A stretch of DNA of 64,000 nt from the NCBI GenBank assembly GCA_947172415.1, contig OX359202.1, positions 2,950,001 to 3,014,000 of the forward strand, read 5' to 3'. This document shows, one piece after another, positions 19,820 through 29,987 of this stretch. Under the pieces are notes generated by a model. The model was not told the DNA's origin, did not search any database, and saw only the letters and a program-made list of their open reading frames with translations. Positions within the stretch are counted from its first letter, which is position 1, and every line of letters begins with the position of its first letter. The position numbers and the translations under genes are program-made. The stretch is from Chondrosia reniformis. Taxonomy: Eukaryota; Porifera; Demospongiae; Chondrillida; Chondrillidae.

Positions 19820-22800
19820 TCATTCTTCAGGACCACACTGTGACAAAAAGGTGGCAAATGGAGCAAAATCTGTTGAAATCTTTGCAGATTCTACTGGAAG
19901 TAAGGCAGTGAAATGAGAGGAATCCAAAAAACCTAAAAGTGGCACTTTATCTTCCAGGACTGAGTCAGGACAATAGCAATAATTGTTATTTAATCTCTTA
20001 TCTCTCATTTTAAAAAGATCTTTTAATTCAGCTTGTGTAATGTCATGCTTAATTGGTTGGAGCCTTTCCCCTTCATGATAGAGACTTCTGTTGCACATCA
20101 CACCATACAACCAGATAGGCCTTTTTAAAATCAGAGCTAGGGCATACAAATGAAATTGGTCACCCCATGCTTTATCGTGGATTGAACTGCAAAGGATTTC
20201 CAACCATTGTCTCTCTGCTGCCTTAGCAACTGCAAGAGGCTCTCGTTCCCCTGGCGGTATATGTATTCCTGCAACTGGTTGTATGACTTTTATCATGCGT
20301 TCTCGATGTACAATTATACTATAAGCAGTCAACAACCTCAAGTGCCACATATACTGCTCAGTACCAGAAAGTGATAGGGAAAGCATGTTATACATGCAAT
20401 TACCATCTCCTTTAGTGCACACTGGGACATATTGAGAAATAAGAGCTGCAAAGATCTTTTCTTTTTCCAAAATATCTACTAGATGACAGTCGCTAAATGT
20501 AGCCCTGCAAGGTATATTTATCACTTTTAAAATACAGTCTAGTTCATGGCTGTGAGAGTTTGCCCATTTTGTTATCGACTCAACAGTTGGACTATTTTCA
20601 TTTACTATCACTTCTAGTGCCGTTTTCAGTGAGGACACCAGCTGTGCATCAACATTAACAATCGGATTTAAGTGTACAGATTGACTGACTTCCATGTGGA
20701 CTACTATAGGCTTCTGCTTGCCTTGTAACTCATCATCCCTATTTTTAGTAGACAATGTCTGCTTGTCACTATGCAATGCAGCACTTTTGTCCTCCACCAA
20801 AGGATTGGCCCTGTTTTCACTGTTTGATTTGTCAGGACGTTTGCAGTTCTGAACCAATAGATCTGATGTCTGCCCGTCACTTTGCAATACACTACCACAA
20901 GTAGACTGTTGTCGCAGCCTTGCCATTTCCTCATGAACTCTCTTGTTTGCTGTCATCTTTTGTGGCTCAAAGTTCAGTAGGGCCACTCCATTTAGAGTAT
21001 GCACGCGACTGAGAGCTACATAGGCCATAGCAGGTTCAAAAACGTCCTTACCAAGATCCATGACTGCTGCATCAAGTGACAAACCTTGCACTTTATGCAC
21101 AGTGGCTGCCCAGCAGAGAATCAAAGGAATCTGTGTTCTCTGCAAGAGTGTGCCTTCCTTTCCATAGAAGCATGCTGAAATTGCTGCAATCAGCACAACT
21201 TCCTGATCACCAGAGGCAATTGTCACCTTTGAGAGGCTTCCCACATTTGGATCAAAGAATTTGACATACACCTCTGTAGGCATTTCACCAGGTTTTCTCT
21301 GATTATTTGTTTTTCCTGGCCATTTGAATCCCACAATTATACCTCTGGCACCATTCATAAGGCCATCACCACAGTTGATGTTATGGCGAAGCATCACTCT
21401 GGCACCAATTGCTAACTTCAATTGACAAGGTAATGCAGCACAATCTTTGTCATCCTGTGGAATGAGGCGTTCAGGAACCTCATTGTAATTAACATGGGCA
21501 TAGAATTGTCCTCGACTCTGTAGAATTGCATGTTCTGCATCAATTCTATACAGTTGATTGTCTTTTGCCAAACATGTAATCTGGGTTTCATTATATCCTT
21601 CTACATCCACTGAACGAGGATACAATCTGAGGGCAGTATCAAATGGGGGAGCCAGTAAATCCACAGATCCACTGGAAAGCAACCGTGTGTGCAACACTTT
21701 AACATCTTCAACCGTGTGGTTGCCTATTCTGACACGATTAAGGATATCTGAAAAGGTAGCATCTTTTTGCTGCCGCATATTAACTTCTAATTCAATGACC
21801 TTGAAGAAATCTCTCCAAAGGTGTGAAGACAATCGGCCTGATGAACGACCAGGTTTCTTACTGAAAACATGGCTCCCATTCACAGGCGACAGCTGGTATA
21901 AGTCTCCCACAGCTATCACATTCAAACCACCAAATATTTCATCATTGCCATAAATTTCACACAGACGGCTGTGTACATACTTCAATATTTGGTATGAAAC
22001 CATACTAATTTCATCAATTATGATAGTGTGCACCCCTTGCCACAATTTTCTCAAATCATGCAATGCTAAAGCATGCAGTTGTAACTGATGGGCCGTCTTG
22101 CCATGCTCTACTTGCAGTCTCAGGGCTCTGTGGATGGTTAGCCCTCCAACGTTAAAAGCTGCAACCCCTGTAGGTGCCATCAAGATGCATGCATGCTTGT
22201 CTGGCCCACTGGAGACCGAGCGCTCCAAATGCTCTTTAATTGCTCTAATTACGTGTGATTTACCAGTGCCCGCTCCACCTGTCACAAACAGATGAAAAGC
22301 TTCTGGAGCTTTTGGGCGTAGCTTCACTTGGTACTTATGTAATTCTCGAGTGTACTGAACAACTATGTCAAATGGAACCCGTTGTTGTGTATTGAGGTTT
22401 GCAACTAGTTGCCGAAAGACCTCATCAGGAAGGGTGCATCTAATTATTGCCCCAATGGCATTGTCGTCATCATTTATAAGCCCTTCATCTAAATTTCCTG
22501 CACCCTCAGTGTCATCCTGAAAGTAATGAGGATCAGCAAAATTCTCAGGGTTCATCAATCCACCCTCAGCCTCTACAGGAGGTTTGGCAGCATCCTCTCG
22601 ATGAACTTGGAGTGTCATAGGTGCAACTGCATCCTGATAAGCATCGTCTTTCAAGGCTTGCAATTGTACAACAGCCCTCTGCACCTCGTCTGCAAAAGTG
22701 TGGTTCTCTGCATTAAGAACAACCATTTCTCCCTCCCTTGCAAAGAAAGCCTCCATTGCTGAAGAGTGGTGTAGTAGGAGATCCACGGGTTCCTTCCTCC

Positions 22801-24334
22801 AAGGAATGTAAAGAAGCAGCAAACTGTAGTAATAGTCATCACCATGACTTTCTACTGTCTGTACTGGTATTCGAAGGCAAGCTTGCTTCCTTCGAAGGCG
22901 CACCCATCCCAAGTTGTTTTGCAGTTGGCTACGAGGCTGCCCTGATCCACTTCCAACGGAACCATCACATCCATCCACATCATACCAGACGGCATAATGA
23001 GCCAACATCATGTTGGCAAAGTGTTGTGAGTCTGGTCGTGAGGCATATCTATCAAAGATGCCAGGAGCAAAAATGTCAGTGGAATCATCCTCCAATTGAA
23101 GCAATTCAGCTTTACATTTTAGCAAGCGTGTTCTCTTCTCTGGCTTGGTGGTGTTAACAAAAACCACTTTTCTGGAGTTTTCCTTGAGAGGCAAATGACA
23201 TAATCGATATGCTGCCTCCTGGGCACTCAATTCACGGTGTGTCAACATGGTGTTGCCAACCTTTGAGAGGCGCTTTCTTGCTGTAGCCCGAGGAGGCAAG
23301 CTTTCCAGTGCATCCCGGATTGCTTTCCTAACCTCCTCACTTTCCGATTTGCACATATATGAACAAACATATGCTGCTGTCCCATAAACAGACCCAATCA
23401 ACTGTATATCCATATTAGCCTTCCAAGCCTTTAGAAGGTGTGCATTGTATGGATTGCAGTTTTCCTCCCCTTCTGATCGTTTCAGAACATAAAACCTGGA
23501 CTTGTTTCCAGGATCGTCATTGTTTTTCAGCCTTGTAACCTCTGAGAGAGGCTGAGGAAAGTCAAATCGACAATCCTTCACATTTGGACGTCTGTTTGTT
23601 GCCTTTTTGCAAGTGACTGTATGATGGTGTTGCTGCACGTGCATTACCAAAGAATGCAGTTGTTCATCCTTGCTACCTTCATTTGGTATGTTCACAGATA
23701 TATACCGATCAATGTACTGTGGGGCAATCTGCCTTCCAACTGTTGTGTCTAGGTTGGGAGCATCCTTTATCCACCACATAGAATGGACATGTGGGGAACC
23801 CCTCAACTGAAATTCAATTCTCCAAAAATAATCAACCACCTCGCCAATGGGTTGTCCAGATCCTTTAATGACCTCCTTGACAAAGGACTGAAAACGATGG
23901 GCAAAATGCCTTGCTGTAACCACCGGATTGGACCTCATCAGGTTTCTTTTTTCACTGGATGACAGGTTGGCTGCTTCTTCCTCTGAGAGATTTTGACCCC
24001 GACTTTTGCTTAGAACTATCATCAAGTCTACCCAGTTATTATCATCAGCACTCAGTGTAATAAAGAATGTGGGAGGACCAAGAGTGCGAAACATAGCAAA
24101 TAATTGGATCTTCACTGAGTTCCAAGAAGCTTGCGTACCACGAATGTCTTTCATGAAGCTGTAACAGTTTTCACGCAATTCGGGATTGTCATCCAATGGT
24201 CCTCTAAGCAATCCAGCTGTGAGTAAGCGCTTATCATCAGTTTCATTGTCAGTCTTATTATCAAAGTGGCTTACTCTGAAAGACCGCATTCTCATAGCGA
24301 TGGAAATGCTGCTCTGCAACTTCAGTGCTTCCAC
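19820..24334 (-). CDS. Helitron B Rep/PIF1 helicase/OTU polyprotein (1,504 codons after the TAG)
   Basis: Helitron-type Rep: GSPHVHSMWW (about 179-188) holds the HUH metal site (His182, His184). AYVCSYMCK (321-329) holds the paired catalytic tyrosines (322, 326). PIF1-like SF1 helicase: Walker A GGAGTGKS (686-693), APTGVAA (720-726), Walker B IIDEISM (772-778), GDLYQLSPV (810-818), VHKVQG (1079-1084) and ALSR (1107-1110). OTU cysteine protease: GDGNC (1309-1313, catalytic Cys1313) and SHF (His1474), both kept. Role: nick and ligate Helitron ends, unwind DNA; the OTU target is unknown, possibly ubiquitin-like tags or the polyprotein. The first Met is 4 codons after an in-frame TAG (24,347-24,349), so it is unlikely to be the natural start. 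Intact catalytic residues suggest recent activity. Confidence 0.9.
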   Translation of the reverse strand: MEALKLQSSISIAMRMRSFRVSHFDNKTDNETDDKRLLTAGLLRGPLDDNPELRENCYSFMKDIRGTQASWNSVKIQLFAMFRTLGPPTFFITLSADDNNWVDLMIVLSKSRGQNLSEEEAANLSSSEKRNLMRSNPVVTARHFAHRFQSFVKEVIKGSGQPIGEVVDYFWRIEFQLRGSPHVHSMWWIKDAPNLDTTVGRQIAPQYIDRYISVNIPNEGSKDEQLHSLVMHVQQHHHTVTCKKATNRRPNVKDCRFDFPQPLSEVTRLKNNDDPGNKSRFYVLKRSEGEENCNPYNAHLLKAWKANMDIQLIGSVYGTAAYVCSYMCKSESEEVRKAIRDALESLPPRATARKRLSKVGNTMLTHRELSAQEAAYRLCHLPLKENSRKVVFVNTTKPEKRTRLLKCKAELLQLEDDSTDIFAPGIFDRYASRPDSQHFANMMLAHYAVWYDVDGCDGSVGSGSGQPRSQLQNNLGWVRLRRKQACLRIPVQTVESHGDDYYYSLLLLYIPWRKEPVDLLLHHSSAMEAFFAREGEMVVLNAENHTFADEVQRAVVQLQALKDDAYQDAVAPMTLQVHREDAAKPPVEAEGGLMNPENFADPHYFQDDTEGAGNLDEGLINDDDNAIGAIIRCTLPDEVFRQLVANLNTQQRVPFDIVVQYTRELHKYQVKLRPKAPEAFHLFVTGGAGTGKSHVIRAIKEHLERSVSSGPDKHACILMAPTGVAAFNVGGLTIHRALRLQVEHGKTAHQLQLHALALHDLRKLWQGVHTIIIDEISMVSYQILKYVHSRLCEIYGNDEIFGGLNVIAVGDLYQLSPVNGSHVFSKKPGRSSGRLSSHLWRDFFKVIELEVNMRQQKDATFSDILNRVRIGNHTVEDVKVLHTRLLSSGSVDLLAPPFDTALRLYPRSVDVEGYNETQITCLAKDNQLYRIDAEHAILQSRGQFYAHVNYNEVPERLIPQDDKDCAALPCQLKLAIGARVMLRHNINCGDGLMNGARGIIVGFKWPGKTNNQRKPGEMPTEVYVKFFDPNVGSLSKVTIASGDQEVVLIAAISACFYGKEGTLLQRTQIPLILCWAATVHKVQGLSLDAAVMDLGKDVFEPAMAYVALSRVHTLNGVALLNFEPQKMTANKRVHEEMARLRQQSTCGSVLQSDGQTSDLLVQNCKRPDKSNSENRANPLVEDKSAALHSDKQTLSTKNRDDELQGKQKPIVVHMEVSQSVHLNPIVNVDAQLVSSLKTALEVIVNENSPTVESITKWANSHSHELDCILKVINIPCRATFSDCHLVDILEKEKIFAALISQYVPVCTKGDGNCMYNMLSLSLSGTEQYMWHLRLLTAYSIIVHRERMIKVIQPVAGIHIPPGEREPLAVAKAAERQWLEILCSSIHDKAWGDQFHLYALALILKRPIWLYGVMCNRSLYHEGERLQPIKHDITQAELKDLFKMRDKRLNNNYCYCPDSVLEDKVPLLGFLDSSHFTALLPVESAKISTDFAPFATFLSQCGPEE

Positions 24335-24346
24335 AATGTTGCATGC

Positions 24347-25102
24347 CTAAAAGATGTATGAAGGATGACAGGCCCATCTTGTATCAGCACTCAGCAATCT
24401 CGCTTGGAAATACTGTAGAGGTGAAACCTTGGTCTCTCTGATTTTACCAAAGCTATTTTCACCATCAGGATATAAAGTTGGAAAAGCCATTGCTTCAAGA
24501 TCATCCCGATCCTCAAATATGCTCAATGGTGTAGCTGTTATTCTTTGTAACTCATGAACCTGGTGTTCAATTGATTTACGTTCTTGTACCAATTCAACAG
24601 CAACTACATTAGGCTGGAGAGCATCCAACCTGACAATTCCAGTTTCATCCATTTCAAGATTTTCTTCTTGTCGGCTGTTCTCACCTTCGGTGACTTCTTC
24701 ACCATCAACAAACATACCTTCTGATATGTTGCTGATGGAGACATCTCTATACAAGGGGTTATGCTGCTTTAGCCATTGCAATGCTTGCATAACTCTAGAG
24801 TACCGACAGCAATGGTAAGCTTTATCAGGCCCATTACTTTTGTCTTCACTTTCTGGTGACTGTGGCTGCTGAATGTAAACAATATCTTCCCCATTAGGTA
24901 GACGGGGGAGTTCCGAAATGACAGAGTCAACATTTGAAGGAAAGTTAATCACTTGCCCTCGGACAGCCCTTTGTCCACCCCTTGGTAATATCACCATTTT
25001 CATGAAAACAGTGGCCTTTGAAATCAAACGTTGCTCCAATGTATTTAATCCCATTAACACTGAAGGGATGTCCACCACTTTCATTTTATTAAACTGAGAC
25101 AC
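24347..25102 (-). pseudogene. Helitron B DUF6570-like domain and start of Rep, ended by an in-frame TAG
   Basis: It carries VVDIPSVLMGLNTLEQRLIS and KMVILPRGGQRAVRGQVI, the usual pre-Rep segment. An acidic linker follows, then ATPLSIFEDRDDLEAMAFP and PDGENSFG, and the beginning of Helitron_like_N (QARLLSADTRWACHPSY). It stops at TAG 24,347-24,349 in the same frame as the downstream 1,504-codon ORF, so a single base change would account for the break. Its 5' end overlaps the previous ORF. One base missing from an A-run near 25,110 explains the change of frame. Confidence 0.8.
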
Positions 25103-26379
25103 TGCTGGAATATTTTTCTTTGTAACAAATTCTTACACCTGTTACAAAACCAAACAGTTTTAGAATTATCTTGAATTGATTCATTTATCGTAGAAAGTAA
25201 CTCAACTGCAACATCCAAGCTAAATGTCGCACCCAACTGTCTATAGCACAACTTTCCACATGAATAACATTTATGGGTAGGCCCTTCCAGAATTACTTTT
25301 TCAAACTTTTGCAAATTATTTCTCAATTTTTTGCCTTGATTAGATGGCAATGCAATCTGAAGTGTTGGTACAGTAACAACAGATTCTGAAACTGTAATAG
25401 CAGTAACATCTGCATCCTCTTCCATGTCTTTCTCTTCAGACATTTGGTAGGTGCAATCTTGCTTAGCAGCACCATACAAAACTGCATGGTTGCAAAGCAA
25501 TATTTGTTCCCTTTGTAGTCCTTCTTTTGATAGAATATCTATATCTCCAACAGCCAAATTTACCTGTGAAGTAACACTGGCACATTGTACATTTTCAGTT
25601 TTTTGCACTCCATGGTATTCATCTAATGACTCATGGTTTGTAAACAATTCCTGTTTTCGCTTTCTAAATGCCTGCATTCTTAATCTTGCTTGATCCTTTT
25701 CTCTCTTCAATCTTAGAGTACGCTCCTGTTCAGATTCTTTTACGCTTCTTGATTTCCATTCCTTCATACCACTTAGTCTTGACTCCAGATTTTCATCTGT
25801 TTCTGACAGTAGCCTTTGCTTACAATTTACAGAGAGAGTAGCAAGCCGTGCTTGACGTTCTTCAATACTTTGTGACTTTAAGCGCTTCTTTTGATTTTCA
25901 CGAAGTGTAGCAACTCTGGCTTCATGTTGCTCAGCACTTTCTGACTTTAAACGCTTCCTTTGATTCTCAGAAAGTGTAGCAACTCTGGCCTCACGTTGCT
26001 CAGCACTTTCTGCCTTTAAACGCTTCCTTTGATTCTCAGAAAGTGTAGCAACTCTGGCCTCACGTTGCTCAGCACTTTCTGATTTCAAGTGTTTCTTTTG
26101 ATTTTCAGAAAGTTTAGCAACTCTACCCTCATGTTGCTCATCACTTTCTGATTTTAAGCGCTTCTTTTGATTTTCAGAGTATTTACTCAGTCTTACAGAA
26201 CGTTGTTGTTCTGTTTCACACTGTAGGCGTAGTCTTTGGTTTTCAGACATTTTTGCTAGCCTTGCAGAATATTCTTTTCCTGTTTCATTTTCTAGACACT
26301 TTCTCTGATATGTTGATAGCATTGATAGTCTTGAAGACCTCCTTGCTTCACTCTCTGCTCTTTTTTTTACTCTGATCAT
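25081..26379 (-). pseudogene. Helitron B charged 22-residue repeats and zinc motif
   Basis: About eight repeats of 22 residues (core SENQRKRLKSESAEQ) occupy roughly residues 10-190. They are likely a helical, nucleic-acid-binding or self-associating region. An acidic linker follows, then two CxxC pairs (CYSCGKLC and WFCNRCKNLL) that probably bind one zinc. The last codons drift out of frame at an A-run, and the DUF6570-like domain continues in the next ORF. It overlaps the 2A ORF by 32 bp in another frame at an A8 run (about 26,360-26,367). With seven A's the two would be one frame. MIRVKK could instead be a real internal start. Confidence 0.8.
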
Positions 26380-27166
26380 CAGTCAACTTAGCAGCCGATG
26401 CAGGAAGGCTGGAAATTTCATTATTGTGATATGGTCCCGGATTTAGTTCAACATCTCCGGCCAGCAATAACAGTAAGCTTAACACACATGCTAAATAAAC
26501 GTTACGCTTACAATGTTTCCTTTTGCGTGCCAAGTGGTCCAATGAATTTCTAAGTCGGAAATGATTTTGATGAATGCATTTCTTATGCAATTGCACCATT
26601 TCACAATAATAGTTCCTTAAATTAGGATGACAGTCCTTCCAATTAGCAGTGTAATGCCTATGGTTACACCCATAAGTAGTAGAAAGGGTACACAAAATGC
26701 CCATTCTTATTTCATTCAATACAGTGTACTCTACTACTTTATGGTTAATAATATTTGTGTCTGTTAAGTTAAATGTATAACTTGGAAATGACACTAAACA
26801 GGGCAAACCTACCCAGCCATGTGCATTGGGTGAGCAACCCCAGCTACTGGGTAATTGATCCCAGCTACAGGGTGAAGAACCCCAGTCACAGGGTGAGTAA
26901 CCCCAGCCACAGGGTGGGCAACCCCAGCCACAGGGTAATTGACCCCAGCCACAGAGTGAGCAACCCCAGCCACAGGGTAATTGACCCCAGCCACAGGGTG
27001 AGCAACCCCAGCCACAGGGTAATCGACCCCAGCCACAGGGTGATTTACTTTGACTCCAGAAACAGAGCAAAGAATTGACAGACTGAGTGTAATTATGTTT
27101 GTAGATAGTGCCTATCATGACAGTCTGTTCATTTGAGATGTATGCAAATGGAGTCTTAGAATGCAT
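26348..27166 (-). CDS. Helitron B N-terminal leader with a 2A ribosome-skipping peptide
   Basis: The 272-codon ORF reads through the 21-bp minisatellite as PCGWG heptads, then a Cys/His-containing stretch. It ends with a hydrophobic segment (YLACVLSLLLLLAG) running into GDVELNPGP (residues 237-245; bases 26,432-26,458). This is a full match to the D(V/I)ExNPGP 2A consensus, at which ribosomes skip one peptide bond and release the upstream chain. The leader-plus-2A layout resembles N-terminal 2A signals reported in sea urchin and sponge proteins, where the hydrophobic part can act as a signal sequence if skipping fails. The true start may be a Met downstream of the minisatellite. Confidence 0.8.
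   Translation of the reverse strand: MHSKTPFAYISNEQTVMIGTIYKHNYTQSVNSLLCFWSQSKSPCGWGRLPCGWGCSPCGWGQLPCGWGCSLCGWGQLPCGWGCPPCGWGYSPCDWGSSPCSWDQLPSSWGCSPNAHGWVGLPCLVSFPSYTFNLTDTNIINHKVVEYTVLNEIRMGILCTLSTTYGCNHRHYTANWKDCHPNLRNYYCEMVQLHKKCIHQNHFRLRNSLDHLARKRKHCKRNVYLACVLSLLLLLAGDVELNPGPYHNNEISSLPASAAKLTDDQSKKKSRE
26815..27050. repeat. 21-bp minisatellite upstream of Helitron B's 2A
   Basis: About 11 units with core CCCAGCCACAGGG, the same unit length and core as at 9,552-9,990 in Helitron A. Confidence 0.92.
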
Positions 27167-28042
27167 ACGTACCGTATATTGTTCATTTTTCAGACATGTA
27201 TAGCCTGGAATAAAAAATAGAAAGGCAGCTAATATATATAGAAATGATTATCAACAAAACCCAGTCACACAGAATAGAGCAACTTACCGTAAAGGTACAA
27301 TTGCATGCATGTGAAAAAATTACTGTGATTATTAAAAATTTGGCCTCTAAACACATTAGCGTTTTTTATGCATGTGATCTTGTCGATCAAGATTATATAG
27401 CACCACCGCTTGAGCAGCTAGCTGCCCCACCCATCACCTCTAAGCAGCTGCCCCACTCACAGCCTTCTAGAATCACATGACGGCACGATTCTGGACTAAT
27501 AATAACTATATTATAGAGTAAATGGAAGTGATGATTTCGACTTACTTAAAAATGGCTGCTTCAACATTATTGCCACTATCGTCGATTCTTCTACGAACAC
27601 ATTTACTATCAACGCTAGAAAAAGGAATTCATTGTGACGTACTTGAAGTTGGTGTGGTCGAGCTTTATAAATGTTGTAATTAAATAATGCAATAGAAATT
27701 TATGCGCCCAGACATTGCCTTGCATAATTATAGATAAAACAAACACATACATGCAATATTGTCACTTTACGGTATCAATTATGGCTTAGTTGGCTTGTGT
27801 TCTGTGCAACTTTTCTTACTGTTTCTTTCATGTTCTGTTTTTTGGGATGATTCCTGCTGCATGGGATAAAAAGGATGTAGTAATAACATAGCATGCAATT
27901 TGTAAATAAAATTAATTTGTCAGCCAGCCAGTTCTGGTTTCACTGTGCATACCATAAAAGCAGTTTCATAAGCAACTAAATTCAGTTTTTCACTCATTTA
28001 TATACCTTGGAAAAGCTATAAATGTATGTATATATATATATA
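27167..28042. other. No confident gene
   Basis: A plus ORF at 27,244-27,480 and a 44-codon plus ORF near 27,551 (MAASTLLPLSSILL) have no recognisable features. Helitron B's 5' end and promoter should lie near 27.2 kb. Confidence 0.35.
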
Positions 28043-28616
28043 CAGTGGAACCTGTGTCAGCAGTCACCTGTGTTAGGCAGTATCCTAGTATAAGCCGGTA
28101 ACTATAGGGGAAGTCCCGAATGAATACATATTAATTTGTGTGCATTATTAACCTGTAGTAACGGTCACTCTCTATTACGTTAAACGGCCACTGCTCGAGT
28201 ACAAACAAAATAATACACTTGTCAGTAAAGTTCTTTGTTACGGAAAGAGGTTATTGAGCCTCTCTATGTAGGCCAGGCATCCGTAAAATCAGTACATGCA
28301 CGAAATTTCTAGGCCACGGTTAACCATCCCCCCAGCCACTTCACAGAGGGCGATGCTCTCACCCTTCCTGAAGAAAAATGAAACTGTTTGGCATTGGAAC
28401 GAGGAAGATCGCTGACACTATTAAGTGTGGACAAACGCAGGTGCAGGCAATTTTGAAGGCGAAGGAGTTGATCATCCCCACCTTCGAAATTATAATGTTT
28501 CGCCATATTATTATATATTGTAATTATATTTGATGCAAACTCTATAAGCAGGCCACCTCTGTATAAGAGCCAGTTGGTCAGGTCCCAAGGCTGACTGTCT
28601 TATACAGGTTCCACTG
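28043..28616 (+). mobile_element. Pogo/Tigger-type DNA transposon remnant (574 bp)
   Basis: Ends CAGTGGAACCTGT and ACAGGTTCCACTG are inverted. TA precedes the left end, as expected for Tc1/mariner relatives. The right-hand TA is not kept. Subterminal GGTCCC-type boxes fit pogo elements. Confidence 0.7.
28354..28476 (+). pseudogene. Fossil CENP-B/pogo helix-turn-helix of a transposase
   Basis: Two frames show ALTLPE and then MKLFGIGTRKIADTIKCG and TQVQAILKAKELI, a recognisable DNA-binding helix-turn-helix of pogo transposases. A deletion removes the middle of the domain, and nothing of the catalytic domain is left. The minus ORF over it is a shadow. Confidence 0.6.
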
Positions 28617-29702
28617 CGGTAAAATAAAGTATGTCAATGACTACATTCCAATAAATATGGAAGGTGTCAGTAAGTTTTCAGAAGGCAATTAAGTATTGCA
28701 TAATAAGACTATATAGGTGTGTATAAGACTATTAAATTGATTGGAAACGGCATAACGTGATGTGAGCAAGGGTTGTTATGCTTCCAAATTTTAGTTTTGG
28801 AGGTGTGAAGATACTTGCATTCAGACACACTTTATTGTTTGTGTTTGACAGCGTACATTCTCTGGAACCGCATTTTGCATTACTATAATTTAAAAAGCAT
28901 ATCTTTCTCTTATTATTCAAATGAGAGATATATACATTGTAACAATGGGTTCAGAGAGTAACTCTACTTAAATAGATTAATATAAGGAGACCCCATGTTC
29001 TAAGATAAAGACACACAAAGTTGCTGGACAAGTTACCCATATAAAGAGTTTTTCCTAAGTGTACTAAAAGGATGGCCTACTTTACTATCTCTTACTATTA
29101 ACTACTAGAGTCCGTTTAGTACATGTATCTGTTATTAGGGATATGCTGCATTAATTTAAAAACTTTGTGGTGCTACTACTACAGGTACATAAACGATTTA
29201 CGCGCTTCCGCTTCTTTGTATATATCAATAATAATACAATACCTAGCAAGGTAGCCTTTCGATCGACAGTTTGAGAAGCTTGGCGTCATTGCTAACGATC
29301 TATAACTTATTCTCTACAACTGGAAGCGTATAACAACCTCGATCGTTCTATATCGTTACACTATATTGATATACGAGAATCATATGAAATCCTTTATAGT
29401 ATCCCTCTTCAAAGGCTATTTGACGTATCAAGTCGTTTATAAAAGCGCTTTAGCTCATCATACGTCCCGGAAACACTGTACCCAAAAACGAAATTACAAC
29501 AAACATGGTGAGAGCCGCGCGTTGGCGGATACCGATATAGTCATTGTTCTTTTCCTAAGTAGAAGTCGTCCTAAGTAGAAGTCGGATTTAAGTAATAATT
29601 TAAGATGAATCTTAGCAGCTTAAGAAAGTAGGAGGAAAAGGAAGGGAATCCGAATGAAGAAATACAACTCTTTCAAATGGATAGATGTGCAGCTGAAAAT
29701 TG
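28617..29702. other. No gene seen
   Basis: AT-rich. The short ORFs at 28,732-28,920 (-) and 29,366-29,578 (+) have no motifs. Confidence 0.4.
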
Positions 29703-29840
29703 GTGTCAGCATTCACAGACCGACAGCTAAGTATACATATCTGTAGGTTCAGATGATGGTACTTTAAGGTTTTGGGAGGTGGACACTGGTGATTGTTCAT
29801 CCCTAAATCATATCCAAAGAGTTTCACACAAAGGGGTAAG
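29703..29840 (+). pseudogene. WD40-repeat fragment, BOP1-like
   Basis: One frame reads SVGSDDGTLRFWEVDTGDC, a classic WD40 strand. Just upstream, in another frame, VSIHRPTAKY would be the preceding strand. The wording resembles the ribosome-biogenesis protein BOP1. A frameshift and the absence of neighbouring repeats suggest a processed or shuffled fragment. Confidence 0.45.
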
Positions 29841-29935
29841 CTTTTCTTTTCATTCACGTAGCTAAAAAACTTTGGTACCAGCCGTCCTTAGCATAGCAAG
29901 GGAACGTCACCAAAGGAATTATGCCTATATTAAAC

Positions 29936-29987
29936 CATAGATTAATTATCTATACTACGTAACGTTACGTAGTATACATAATCTATG
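29936..29987. repeat. Palindrome centred on CTACGTAACGTTACGTAG
   Basis: The perfect 18-bp core extends, with small gaps, to outer arms CATAGATTA and its complement. Confidence 0.85.

Larger units (their letters stand above)
19820..27166 (-). mobile_element. Helitron B (coding extent; termini unresolved)
   Basis: Minus-strand order: 21-bp minisatellite, 2A leader, 22-residue charged repeats, zinc motif, DUF6570-like part, Helitron Rep (HUH, two Tyr), PIF1 helicase, OTU protease. Helitrons move by rolling-circle replication using the Rep nuclease and helicase. An OTU domain is seen in some animal Helitrons. All parts are present and the C-terminal 1,504 codons are uninterrupted. Only two single-base run-length changes and one TAG separate it from a continuous frame. 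Confidence 0.88.

Noticed and set aside
20704-24300. Nine short ORFs in other frames of the Helitron helicase
   Set aside because: Shadows of the 1,504-codon ORF.
26773-27078. Plus ORF and second minus ORF over the Helitron B minisatellite
   Set aside because: Same artefact of a 21-bp unit.
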